A stretch of 64,000 bases of DNA from Bacteroides luhongzhouii (GTDB taxonomy: Bacteria > Bacteroidota > Bacteroidia > Bacteroidales > Bacteroidaceae): positions 744,001 through 808,000 of the forward strand of contig NZ_CP059973.1 in the NCBI RefSeq assembly GCF_009193295.2. Direction: 5' to 3'. Shown piece by piece: positions 42,933 to 50,972 of this stretch. Made by a program: the position numbers and the translations under genes. Below the pieces are notes generated by a model. That model searched no databases. It was not told the DNA's origin and saw nothing but the letters and a program-made list of their open reading frames with translations. Within the stretch, counting starts at the first letter, position 1. Every line of letters begins with the position of its first letter.

Positions 42933-44666
42933 TTACTTTTCCCAACCTGGATTTTGTCCTAACAGAGGATTCTTCTGACGCTCGGGATTAGGCACGGGCC
43001 ACAAATAATGTTTCGTTGCGTCGAAGTAGCGTGCTCCGCCTTCCGCGGTAGACTTTTCGTAGATAACATCACCAAACTCATCTACTCCGGTATCAGGATA
43101 CGGGTTGGCGCCCAAATCGTTCATACAAACTTTCAGACTGGGACCGGTGATGGCACGTCCAAAACGAAGTTCGCCTTCACGCCAGCGCATCACATCGGCG
43201 TATCTTGTTCCTTCACCTGCCAACTCAATGCGACGTTCTCTTCTCAATTCGGTTTCGAGATCCATCCCCCATGCGCTAAGTTCGTCAAGGTTCATACGAT
43301 GCATATTCACACGATCTCTAAGCCTGTTGATGGAGTAATCAATCTGTGTTTGTGTCAGTTTCTTGCCTTGTAGTTCGAAAGTGGCTTCGGCATAAATCAG
43401 CAAGATTTCGGCAAAGCGGATAACATTGAGATTTCCATGTCCGCCTACACTTGAGCCGGCCAAATCAATATCGTTATACTTTTTCAGATAAAAACCTGTA
43501 CGGCTATTTGCCCCCACACGGTTATTATCTTGCAATGAAGCAAAACGAGGCAGATTAAATATCTCGTTGGCCTTATCCGTATCAGGGTCACCGTCATCTC
43601 CTCCCGGCCATTTGTCACCCGGAGCATATAAAGTCATCTTCATTCTAGGATCTCTGTTCTGGAAATAATCCACATAATGCTCTTCAGGCGACTTGTATAA
43701 CGATGAGGTCTGCACACCGGTCTTTTTATAATATTCCAATCCGGTTTTTGCCGGTTTACCGTCTGTACACAGATAGGCATCCACTAATGACTTCGTTGGA
43801 TTGAGACGTATATAGTCTGTCGGACTGCAAGTTTCATTGGGCAGACTTTGTGTACGGATTTCGGGTACAAAAAGACTATACACGATGGCTTCGATATTTT
43901 TCGGATCATTCTCGACATCCCCTTCGTGATGAAATAGTTTTTCGTATTCATACAGACCATAGGGACTGTTTTCGATAATATATTCACTCGTTTTTGCAGC
44001 CAGTTCCCATCTTTCGTTTTGCAAGGCGATACGTGCCAATATGGCTAAAGCGCCCCAGCGGTCGAGTCTTCCCAGTTTATCGCCCGTATACCTTTCTTCA
44101 GGCATGCGCTCTGCCGCCCATTTCAAATCCTCGACGAGCTGGTCAATGACTTTCTCTCTGGGAGTACGTTCGATATATGCATCTTCGGGCTGGATGACTT
44201 CTCCTACCCAAGGTACATCACCCCAAAATGTCGTGAGGTAAAAGTACATAAGCGCCCGGATGGTTTTTACTTCTGCGGCATAAACGTCCTTCTTATTTTG
44301 AGCTACCTGCGCTTTATTATAGTTGTCTAAAAAATTATTGCAGCGATAAATATAACTATACGCTCCTGTCCAATAGGTAGTGAAGGGGAAGCCGTCAGTA
44401 TAAGAGTGTTTGCCTCCCGAAACCTTACTTAGTCCACTAGTAATATTCCCCCACATAACAGTTTCGGCCGTCGATTCACTCCAATTCACAAGATAGTCTT
44501 TTTGTAAAGCTTCGTAACAGGGAGGCAAGGCATTTTTAAGCTGATCTTCATTCACCCAGAATGTTACATTGTCCGGCTCGTTAGGGTTCGTTCTATCCAG
44601 AAAATCGCTACATGAGGTAATTATACCAAATAAAGCAATGATTAAAAAGTATTTTGAGTATTTCAT
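42933..44666 (-). CDS. SusD/RagB-family lipoprotein (locus 2)
   Basis: 577 residues, lipobox ITSC (Cys19) then SDFLDRTNPNEPD. SusD features include YEALQKDYLVNWSESTAETV, TIRALMYFYLTTFWGDVPWV, RWGALAILARIALQNERWEL, FAEILLIYAEATFEL, LRRERRIELAGEGTRYADVM and the C-terminus PERQKNPLLGQNPGWEK. It works with the SusC encoded 20 bp upstream to bind the glycan at the surface. Confidence 0.96.
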   Translation of the reverse strand: MKYSKYFLIIALFGIITSCSDFLDRTNPNEPDNVTFWVNEDQLKNALPPCYEALQKDYLVNWSESTAETVMWGNITSGLSKVSGGKHSYTDGFPFTTYWTGAYSYIYRCNNFLDNYNKAQVAQNKKDVYAAEVKTIRALMYFYLTTFWGDVPWVGEVIQPEDAYIERTPREKVIDQLVEDLKWAAERMPEERYTGDKLGRLDRWGALAILARIALQNERWELAAKTSEYIIENSPYGLYEYEKLFHHEGDVENDPKNIEAIVYSLFVPEIRTQSLPNETCSPTDYIRLNPTKSLVDAYLCTDGKPAKTGLEYYKKTGVQTSSLYKSPEEHYVDYFQNRDPRMKMTLYAPGDKWPGGDDGDPDTDKANEIFNLPRFASLQDNNRVGANSRTGFYLKKYNDIDLAGSSVGGHGNLNVIRFAEILLIYAEATFELQGKKLTQTQIDYSINRLRDRVNMHRMNLDELSAWGMDLETELRRERRIELAGEGTRYADVMRWREGELRFGRAITGPSLKVCMNDLGANPYPDTGVDEFGDVIYEKSTAEGGARYFDATKHYLWPVPNPERQKNPLLGQNPGWEK

Positions 44667-44686
44667 CTTTATAGTCGTTTAATAGG

Positions 44687-47600
44687 TTAGAATGTTATTG
44701 ATAATCCAAAAACATAGGTTTTTACTTGCGGATAGACATCTCCGCTGGTGGTCCTCACTTCAGGGTCATAAGCCCCGAAGTAATCGGTTTTAGTAAATAA
44801 GTTATCTGCCGAAGCATATACTCTAAGACTATTAATGCCAAGAGGTGCCACCATCCGGGCAGGAAAACGATAACCTATCTGAATATTCTTCAGGCGCAAG
44901 TACGATGCATCCTCTTTCCAGTAGTCACTGAAGAGCCTGTTGTGCTCCTGCGACTGATAAAGTCTGGGATAAGAAGCATTTGGATTCATAGGCGTCCATC
45001 TGTCAAGATGCTCTTTTTTAGGGATTGAGTAGTCATTGATAAACGCATGCCGGGCCTCATCCTCAAGGTAACCGGCAACTTTGCCTACTCCTTGCAAATA
45101 GAAACTGAAATCAATGCCTTTCCATTCCAAACCACCCTTGATTGCATAGGTGTAATGGGGCTCTTTCTCGCCAAACACCACTTTGTCGTAGTCATCAATT
45201 ACCCCATCGGGAGCGCCGTCAGGACCACTAATGTCCCGATACTTAATATCTCCGGGCTGTACAATGCCGTTTTGTGATGCAACAAGAGGGAATTTTGGTT
45301 TCTGGTACTTACCTGTAGTTGTATTCACCGATTCGAAGTCATACACTTGCGCCAGTCCATCAGTCAGATAACCATAGAAAGCACCTATCGGATCACCTAC
45401 CCGACGATACGAACCGGAAGCCGTACTGGTCAGAGACTCCGGAGTTCCACCCAAATCGGTAATCTTATTACGGGCATCCGACAGATTGAACCCGAGATTG
45501 TAATTTACACTTCCGATCTTATCACGCCATGACAGATTGAGTTCCCATCCTTTGACATCAATCTTACCAAGATTGACATAACCTACGTTACTACTGGAAA
45601 CTCCGACAATAGCCGGAACATCGGGACGAACCAATGCGTCAATATTTTCTTTCTTATACCAATCAAAGTCCACATTCAGTCTATTGTTCAAAAAACTAAG
45701 ATCTACTCCGAAATTAAGCATGCGGATGGTTTCCCACTTGATATCAGGATTACCGATTTTGTTTTGCCAAAGTCCCATAACAGGTGTATTAGAAGCTCCG
45801 ATAGGATAGGACTCCTCGGTTATGATAGGTGACAAGTAGGGATAGTAATTACCAGGAATATTTTGATTTCCCAACTCACCCCAGGAAGCACGCAGCTTAC
45901 CCGAACTCAATACCGAAGTAGCGAACTCCATGAATTTTTCACGTGAAAAGTTCCATCCTGCCGAGAAAGATGGAAAATATCCCCAACGATTGCCCTTGGC
46001 AAATCTTGAAGTTCCATCAGCACGCAGGTTAGCTTCAAACAGGTATTTACCGTCAAAAGCATAGTTGACACGACCAAAGTAAGAACGCAAAGCCCACTCG
46101 TCTTTTGTTCCGCTATTCATAAAATTAATCATTCCGGCACTAATAACGTGAATATCCTCAACCATCACATTATCACGTGTAGCACCCAGTGTGCTTCTGT
46201 TTTCCCATTCTTGCGAGAATCCCAACAACGCTCCCAACTCGTGGCGCCCTATGGTTTTATTAAAATTCAGGGTGAATTGCAACGTTTGGGTCATAACGTC
46301 AAGATGGCTTTGTGAGATATAGTCCTTGGCATCTTCATTTGCTTTCAACGGGCTACCGTCCGAGTAATAAGACAACATCTTCGGGTTAAATTCATCCACC
46401 TGGCGGGTATATATATTAGCAGAGTACTGCATACCTACGTTCAGCCCGTCTATAATTTTGAGATCTGCATTGAAAATACCATTGAGCACACGAGTTTTCC
46501 GTTCTTCCATTCCCGACTCATAAGCTACCTGCAAGGGGTTACGTACCGAACCGTACGACCAGTTCTCACTATCTACCATCCGGCCATTCTCGTCAGGAAT
46601 TTGCCACATGACGGGAAGTAACGGAGACATACGCTGTGACAGGCGGAATACTCCTGATGTGCCACTATAACCTAAGTCCTTTTTATAGAAATCAACATAG
46701 CTCATCTGTCCGGTCAGTTTCAGACGATCATACACCTCCGTGTTTACACTGATACGCGCATTATGTCTCTTGGAACTATATCCGTCACCTACAATCAGTC
46801 CATCCTGATCCAGGAAACCATACGACATAAAAAATCCGGTTTTCTCGCTTCCACCCCGTGCGCTCACATTATGCCCCGTTTGAAAAGCCCGGCTTTTGTA
46901 TATTTCGTCAATCCAGTCAGTATTGGAATATTCGTTGGGATACAGTCCCGAATCATATTTATCGAAAGCCTCTTGGGTATAGGGCTTGGAAAATCCGGCC
47001 GCACTCATGGCTTCATTGGAGAGTTCCATGTATTCCCTTCCGTTAACAAGTTCGGGCAATGCTGTGGGAGTCTGGAACCCGGCATATCCGTTATATTGGA
47101 ATACTACCCGTTCTTTCTTTTCTCCCTTTTTAGTCGTTACAAGAATAACACCGTTAGCGGCACGTGCTCCATAAATGGCTGATGAAGCAGCGTCTTTCAG
47201 TACTGATACGCTTTCGATATCCGAAGGATTCAATAAATTGATGTCTCCCCCGGCTACCCCATCAATCAAGATTAAAGGCGCTGTACTACTGTTGATGGTT
47301 CCCGTACCACGAATGTTGATACTTGGCACAGCACCCGGCTGCCCCGAAGAGGAAACGATACTAACTCCAGGCAACAATCCTTGCAGCCCCGTAGTTACGT
47401 TAGTAATAGGTCTGTTCTCAATAGCCTCCGCTTTAACCATAGATACAGCACCTGTTACATTCACTTTCTTTTGCACGCCGTAGCCTACAACTACTACATC
47501 TTCCAGACTGACAGCATCCTCTTTCATCACTACGTTTACTGTCGTTTCTTTCGCTATGACGCTTTCTTCACGATAGCCGACGTATGAGTACCTAAGTGTA

Positions 47601-48106
47601 CTTCCATAGGGTACCTTGATGGAATACTGACCATTGACATCAGTGATTGTACCTGTAGTCGATCCTTTTACCGATACGGTGGCTCCGATGATCGGTTCCG
47701 CATTCTCATCAGTAACTTTACCTTTCACGTATAGTTCCCTTTTACTTCCTTGCGAATCAACAGGTTCATTTTTATTTTGATATTCTTTATTATAAAATAA
47801 AATACTGTCATCCAGGAAACGGAACCCAATGTTAGTCCCTTTTAGCAAAAGAGTTAGTGCTTTGTTTACCTCTGTGTCTTTTACCTCCAATGACACTTTC
47901 CTACTCGTATCCACAAATTCTTTGCTATAGGCTACATGCATTGAAGCCTTCTCTGCTATCTGACTGATAGCCTCTTTAAGAGGAAGCTCTTTGATACTAA
48001 CCGATATTTTTTGCTGTTGTGCATAAACAAAAGCAGTGACAAATATGCACATTAGGGCTACAATACACCTTCTGCCGGTGGATGAAAAAGGAGAATCTTT
48101 TTCCAT
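44687..48106 (-). CDS. SusC/RagA TonB-dependent transporter with STN domain (locus 2)
   Basis: 1139 residues. Signal peptide to about residue 30 (VTAFVYAQQ). STN domain about 32-85 (ISVSIKELPLKEAISQIAEK), carboxypeptidase-like domain (DENAEPIIGATVSVKGSTTG), DVVVVGYGVQKK, plug (VSMVKAEAIENRPITNVTTG) and a barrel ending VKTYVFGLSITF. The STN domain agrees with control by the locus 2 FecR/sigma pair, as does the shared promoter element at 48131. It is the first gene of an eight-gene unit running to GH89 gene 1. Confidence 0.97.
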   Translation of the reverse strand: MEKDSPFSSTGRRCIVALMCIFVTAFVYAQQQKISVSIKELPLKEAISQIAEKASMHVAYSKEFVDTSRKVSLEVKDTEVNKALTLLLKGTNIGFRFLDDSILFYNKEYQNKNEPVDSQGSKRELYVKGKVTDENAEPIIGATVSVKGSTTGTITDVNGQYSIKVPYGSTLRYSYVGYREESVIAKETTVNVVMKEDAVSLEDVVVVGYGVQKKVNVTGAVSMVKAEAIENRPITNVTTGLQGLLPGVSIVSSSGQPGAVPSINIRGTGTINSSTAPLILIDGVAGGDINLLNPSDIESVSVLKDAASSAIYGARAANGVILVTTKKGEKKERVVFQYNGYAGFQTPTALPELVNGREYMELSNEAMSAAGFSKPYTQEAFDKYDSGLYPNEYSNTDWIDEIYKSRAFQTGHNVSARGGSEKTGFFMSYGFLDQDGLIVGDGYSSKRHNARISVNTEVYDRLKLTGQMSYVDFYKKDLGYSGTSGVFRLSQRMSPLLPVMWQIPDENGRMVDSENWSYGSVRNPLQVAYESGMEERKTRVLNGIFNADLKIIDGLNVGMQYSANIYTRQVDEFNPKMLSYYSDGSPLKANEDAKDYISQSHLDVMTQTLQFTLNFNKTIGRHELGALLGFSQEWENRSTLGATRDNVMVEDIHVISAGMINFMNSGTKDEWALRSYFGRVNYAFDGKYLFEANLRADGTSRFAKGNRWGYFPSFSAGWNFSREKFMEFATSVLSSGKLRASWGELGNQNIPGNYYPYLSPIITEESYPIGASNTPVMGLWQNKIGNPDIKWETIRMLNFGVDLSFLNNRLNVDFDWYKKENIDALVRPDVPAIVGVSSSNVGYVNLGKIDVKGWELNLSWRDKIGSVNYNLGFNLSDARNKITDLGGTPESLTSTASGSYRRVGDPIGAFYGYLTDGLAQVYDFESVNTTTGKYQKPKFPLVASQNGIVQPGDIKYRDISGPDGAPDGVIDDYDKVVFGEKEPHYTYAIKGGLEWKGIDFSFYLQGVGKVAGYLEDEARHAFINDYSIPKKEHLDRWTPMNPNASYPRLYQSQEHNRLFSDYWKEDASYLRLKNIQIGYRFPARMVAPLGINSLRVYASADNLFTKTDYFGAYDPEVRTTSGDVYPQVKTYVFGLSITF

Positions 48107-48130
48107 AATATTAGTCTTTAAAGTTAATAG

Positions 48131-48175
48131 TTCAATATCTATTAGCTAATACACAAGAGATATTAAAAAGTATTA
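48131..48175 (-). promoter_or_regulatory. candidate ECF-sigma promoter before susC (locus 2)
   Basis: Same three blocks as at 33426-33468: TAATACTTTTT, 9 bases, TGTGTATTA, G, CTAATAGATATTGAA on the minus strand. The 15-, 9- and 11-base blocks are identical between the two sites. Confidence 0.7.
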
Positions 48176-48361
48176 CGGCAAATAAGTTAATGAATATTAA
48201 TTCGGGAAATATAGGAGAACTTGCCGGAAATCAATCCGTACTTGATAAAAAAGAAAGAAAACACTTCAAAGGTATCGTTTTTAAAAGAAAATATAAAGGG
48301 GGGGGGATATCGTATTTTCTCATTTAATGCATAAATTAGTGTCTTTACCTGAAATAATTAA

Positions 48362-48369
48362 TACCTTTG
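48362..48369 (+). promoter_or_regulatory. candidate -7 box of the HU-like gene
   Basis: TACCTTTG matches TAnnTTTG. The -33 region is poor. Transcription from here would carry the whole palindrome array in a leader of about 150 bases. Confidence 0.45.
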
Positions 48370-48390
48370 AGTACACGAATTAATTCATTT

Positions 48391-48466
48391 GACTATAGTG
48401 TTTCTTTCGATAGACTATAGTCAAATAAAAGAAGCACTATAGTCAACGTTTTAAATGACTATAGTC
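48391..48466. repeat. array of four palindromes, exact 22-bp period
   Basis: GACTATAGTG (48391), GACTATAGTC (48413), CACTATAGTC (48435) and GACTATAGTC (48457) start exactly 22 bp apart. The 12-bp linkers differ. The core ACTATAGT is also present in the third copy of the array at 1544-1712. It lies 62 bp before the start of the HU-like gene. Confidence 0.9.
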
Positions 48467-48528
48467 AAACGAATAAAATCATGTAGCCGGAGACAATATT
48501 TACTGAATAACTAAAAACAAAATAAGAC

Positions 48529-49128
48529 ATGAGTGTTTATTACGATCTTTATGCCAGTGGCAACCCACAAAAAAAGGATGAGCAGCAACCACTTCACGCA
48601 CGAGTGATTCCATCAGGAACTCTTGATGCTAAGAAGTTTATAGAATTAGTATCTAAAAGTAACGGCTTCAGTCAGGCCACCATTGAAGGATGCTTGCAAG
48701 CAGTCACCGATGAGTTACAACATTGGTTGAAACAAGGCTGGATTGTGGAAGTCGGAGAATTAGGTTATTTCTCCTTATCGCTGAAATGCGACCATCCGGT
48801 AATGGAGAAGAAAGAAATCCGCTCTCCATCCATCCACCTGAATAAAGTAAACCTTCGCATCAACAAGAAATTCCGTGAGAGTTTGGAACCATTGCCGCTG
48901 GAACGCATGGAATCACCTTACCGAAGCAATGGCAATCCCGATGAAGACAAATGCCGTAGCATCCTTATGCAACATCTGGATGAACAAGGTTGCATCACTT
49001 GTGTCGATTTCACGAGACTAGCCGGCATAAGTCGGTACAAAGCAACCGGGCTTTTAAATAGCTATTTAAAAGAGGGAATTATACGAAAATACGGAGGAGG
49101 AAAGACGGTGGTATATTTAAAAAGATAG
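48529..49128 (+). CDS. HU-like DNA-binding protein with C-terminal winged-helix-like domain
   Basis: 199 residues. Residues about 1-125 are the HU-HIG type of HU/IHF fold found in Bacteroidetes (LDAKKFIELVSKSNGFSQAT, VTDELQHWLKQGWIVEVGEL, GYFSLSLKCDHPVMEKKE, INLRINKKF-like segment). Residues about 135-199 (EDKCRSILMQHLDEQGCITC, FTRLAGISRYKATGLLNSYL, then KEGIIRKYGGGKTVVYLKR) look like a winged helix. Two DNA-binding domains in one protein suggest a regulator or nucleoid factor. The gene is preceded by the palindrome array and followed by a hairpin. It is alone in its unit; the target is unknown. Confidence 0.85.
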   Translation: MSVYYDLYASGNPQKKDEQQPLHARVIPSGTLDAKKFIELVSKSNGFSQATIEGCLQAVTDELQHWLKQGWIVEVGELGYFSLSLKCDHPVMEKKEIRSPSIHLNKVNLRINKKFRESLEPLPLERMESPYRSNGNPDEDKCRSILMQHLDEQGCITCVDFTRLAGISRYKATGLLNSYLKEGIIRKYGGGKTVVYLKR

Positions 49129-49197
49129 AAGCCAAATACTCTTCGCAGAATATATTAGGAGGTGGAATATTATTCAAACAAAACCATCATATAATAA

Positions 49198-49230
49198 TTT
49201 TGCAGCCGCTAATAATTAGCAGCTGCAAAA
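49198..49230. terminator. bidirectional terminator between convergent genes
   Basis: TTTTGCAGCCGCTAA (49198-49212) pairs with TTAGCAGCTGCAAAA (49216-49230) with one mismatch and a three-base loop. It separates the HU-like gene from the locus 3 operon, and the A/T ends of the stem suit both directions. Confidence 0.8.
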
Positions 49231-49249
49231 CATCAATCACATTTTTTCA

Positions 49250-50962
49250 TCAATTTGCTGAGATTTGTTTAAGGATATGTTGTGTGTTAAGTATTGTCTT
49301 TTCTGCTGTTCGACCACTAGCTATATCTACGCTCTTTAGCGCGGCATCCAAAGCCGGAGCAGATACTATTTTAATTTTCTCATAATCCTGGATACCTTCG
49401 CGAAGCATCTCAAAACGTATGCTGGCTATCGCCTTGCTTGAAGCCGTGTTATCCGTACGGTATATCATATGGAAATCTCCGGCAGTATTGGTTCCATCCT
49501 GTATATTCAGGGGGTCAGAACTCAACCAATAATCAAAAGCCCACCGGAGATAACCATTTAACCCTTTTGACGCAGCATACCATGACATCCATACCATCTC
49601 TGCCGGAGATGTTTCCTTGGATACATAATTGTTAGGGAACATTTGCGAACAACTGGTGTAGAAAGTTGAAACCGGATTGGTTGAGGCTCTCTCATACCCC
49701 AGAAGCGTACAATAATCATAGAGTTCATTCTCAATATCAGCAGCAATACGGCTTCCTGCCAGCCCTATTTTCCAATCCTTCCCATTTTGTCTGATGAGAT
49801 TCACCACTTTCCGGGTTTCTTCGTCACGCGCTTCGTCAAGGAATAGAACTGCTTTATCAAACCAGCCTTTAGCAGTCAGATGTGCACGAAATGAGGTAAG
49901 AAATGCTGTCCAGACTTCATTATATTCGTCCGTTCCTATCGGCAGTTCTTTGGTCTTGTAACTCGAAGCCGCTATATCAAAATACCCAATTGAATTGTTC
50001 CAACCTACTAAAGAGAAGCAGTCTATCTGTTTATTAATCCCCAAAGAGAACATAAATTCCACGAATTTGTCAAAATTGGCATAGTCAAAACTCCACGTGT
50101 TATCCTCATTCAAGCTCCAGTTGACCATCGTTTGCCCTCCCAGAAACGCTCCGTCTTTGATATAGGTCGTGACAGCTTTCTGACCGGCATCCGCCAGCAT
50201 CTTATAGAACGAAGACATCAGAGATTCGTAAGCCGGAGAAAAAGGTTCTACCTTGCTGCCACTCTTCTCGCACAAAGTAACCAACTGAAAAGGGAATTGC
50301 CATATATCCAGGTGATACGTCCAGTCTTTGACATCGGGCAAAGTGTGGTCCGTCACAAGAAGCTGAATATTGAAAGACAGTTTTTCCCCTGTTTCTTCCT
50401 GCTTCACGTCGATGCTCCCTTCATATAAGCCGGGCGAGGTATTCTTAGGGACATCAATCGTCACCCACACCTTTGTCGGGTCAGTGGAAGAGATTTGAGT
50501 CACCTGCTGTTCCGACAATGCGTCGGCAATATATGCCGACTGGCGTGAAGTCTGCATACCGCAATCCAAGGCTTTCGTATCTCCTAATACATAGGTAGGG
50601 AATCGTAAACGAATATTTGAAGAAGATAACGTCTGTGCGCCGCACTTCAAGTCATTCACCTGATAACTTATCTCTTTCACATTCTTTTCCGCCCAGAGAA
50701 TAAGCTGGGTATGTACACGCTCGTTTCTCCAGACCGTATCCCGCCATTGAGTCACAATCTTGTCGGAAGAACGCTGGCCCTCATGCTTATCCCTCTGCGC
50801 ATATCGCCTATATTTACTTTCAAAAGAGCCTTTCATGTTTTGGGGCGTTTCCACAGGCGGCTGTCCCCCACCTACGTCCGGAGCATCTTTTTCGTCATCG
50901 CCGCAGCCCGGAAATGCGAGCAGCAAACAGAACATTGCAGTTAAAATCATATATTGTTTCAT
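49250..50962 (-). CDS. DUF4091/GH123-like glycoside hydrolase lipoprotein 1
   Basis: The ATG at 50960-50962 gives 570 residues with a lipoprotein signal (LLLAFPGC). A longer frame from 51007 overlaps the upstream gene and is rejected. After a beta-sandwich N-terminal domain (to about 215) comes a barrel with YHLDIWQFPFQLVTLCEKSG, WSFDYANFDKFVEFMFSLGI and the Asp376-Glu377 pair in AVLFLDEARDEE. GH123 enzymes use such an Asp-Glu pair for substrate-assisted hydrolysis of beta-GalNAc. That activity is inferred from the motif. The C-terminus GLNGYLRWAFDYWLSSDP and LREGIQDYEKIKIV are typical of DUF4091. Last gene of locus 3. Confidence 0.85.
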   Translation of the reverse strand: MKQYMILTAMFCLLLAFPGCGDDEKDAPDVGGGQPPVETPQNMKGSFESKYRRYAQRDKHEGQRSSDKIVTQWRDTVWRNERVHTQLILWAEKNVKEISYQVNDLKCGAQTLSSSNIRLRFPTYVLGDTKALDCGMQTSRQSAYIADALSEQQVTQISSTDPTKVWVTIDVPKNTSPGLYEGSIDVKQEETGEKLSFNIQLLVTDHTLPDVKDWTYHLDIWQFPFQLVTLCEKSGSKVEPFSPAYESLMSSFYKMLADAGQKAVTTYIKDGAFLGGQTMVNWSLNEDNTWSFDYANFDKFVEFMFSLGINKQIDCFSLVGWNNSIGYFDIAASSYKTKELPIGTDEYNEVWTAFLTSFRAHLTAKGWFDKAVLFLDEARDEETRKVVNLIRQNGKDWKIGLAGSRIAADIENELYDYCTLLGYERASTNPVSTFYTSCSQMFPNNYVSKETSPAEMVWMSWYAASKGLNGYLRWAFDYWLSSDPLNIQDGTNTAGDFHMIYRTDNTASSKAIASIRFEMLREGIQDYEKIKIVSAPALDAALKSVDIASGRTAEKTILNTQHILKQISAN

Positions 50963-50972
50963 TTCAGTTATT

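Larger units (their letters stand above)
48107..48528. other. 422-bp divergent intergenic region
   Basis: From left to right: the ECF-type element for susC (48131-48175), a 9-base G run at 48298-48306, a -7 box TACCTTTG (48362-48369) and the four-copy palindrome array (48391-48466). A 45-codon frame at 48190-48327 has no ribosome-binding site or family and is not called. Confidence 0.6.

Noticed and set aside
24636..48106. Invertible promoters at susC genes
   Set aside because: No pair of inverted repeats flanks the promoter regions and no recombinase gene is in the window.
48190..48327. 45-codon open frame in the susC-HU intergenic region
   Set aside because: No ribosome-binding site, its end runs through the G9 tract, and no similarity that I can recognise. 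Left uncalled.
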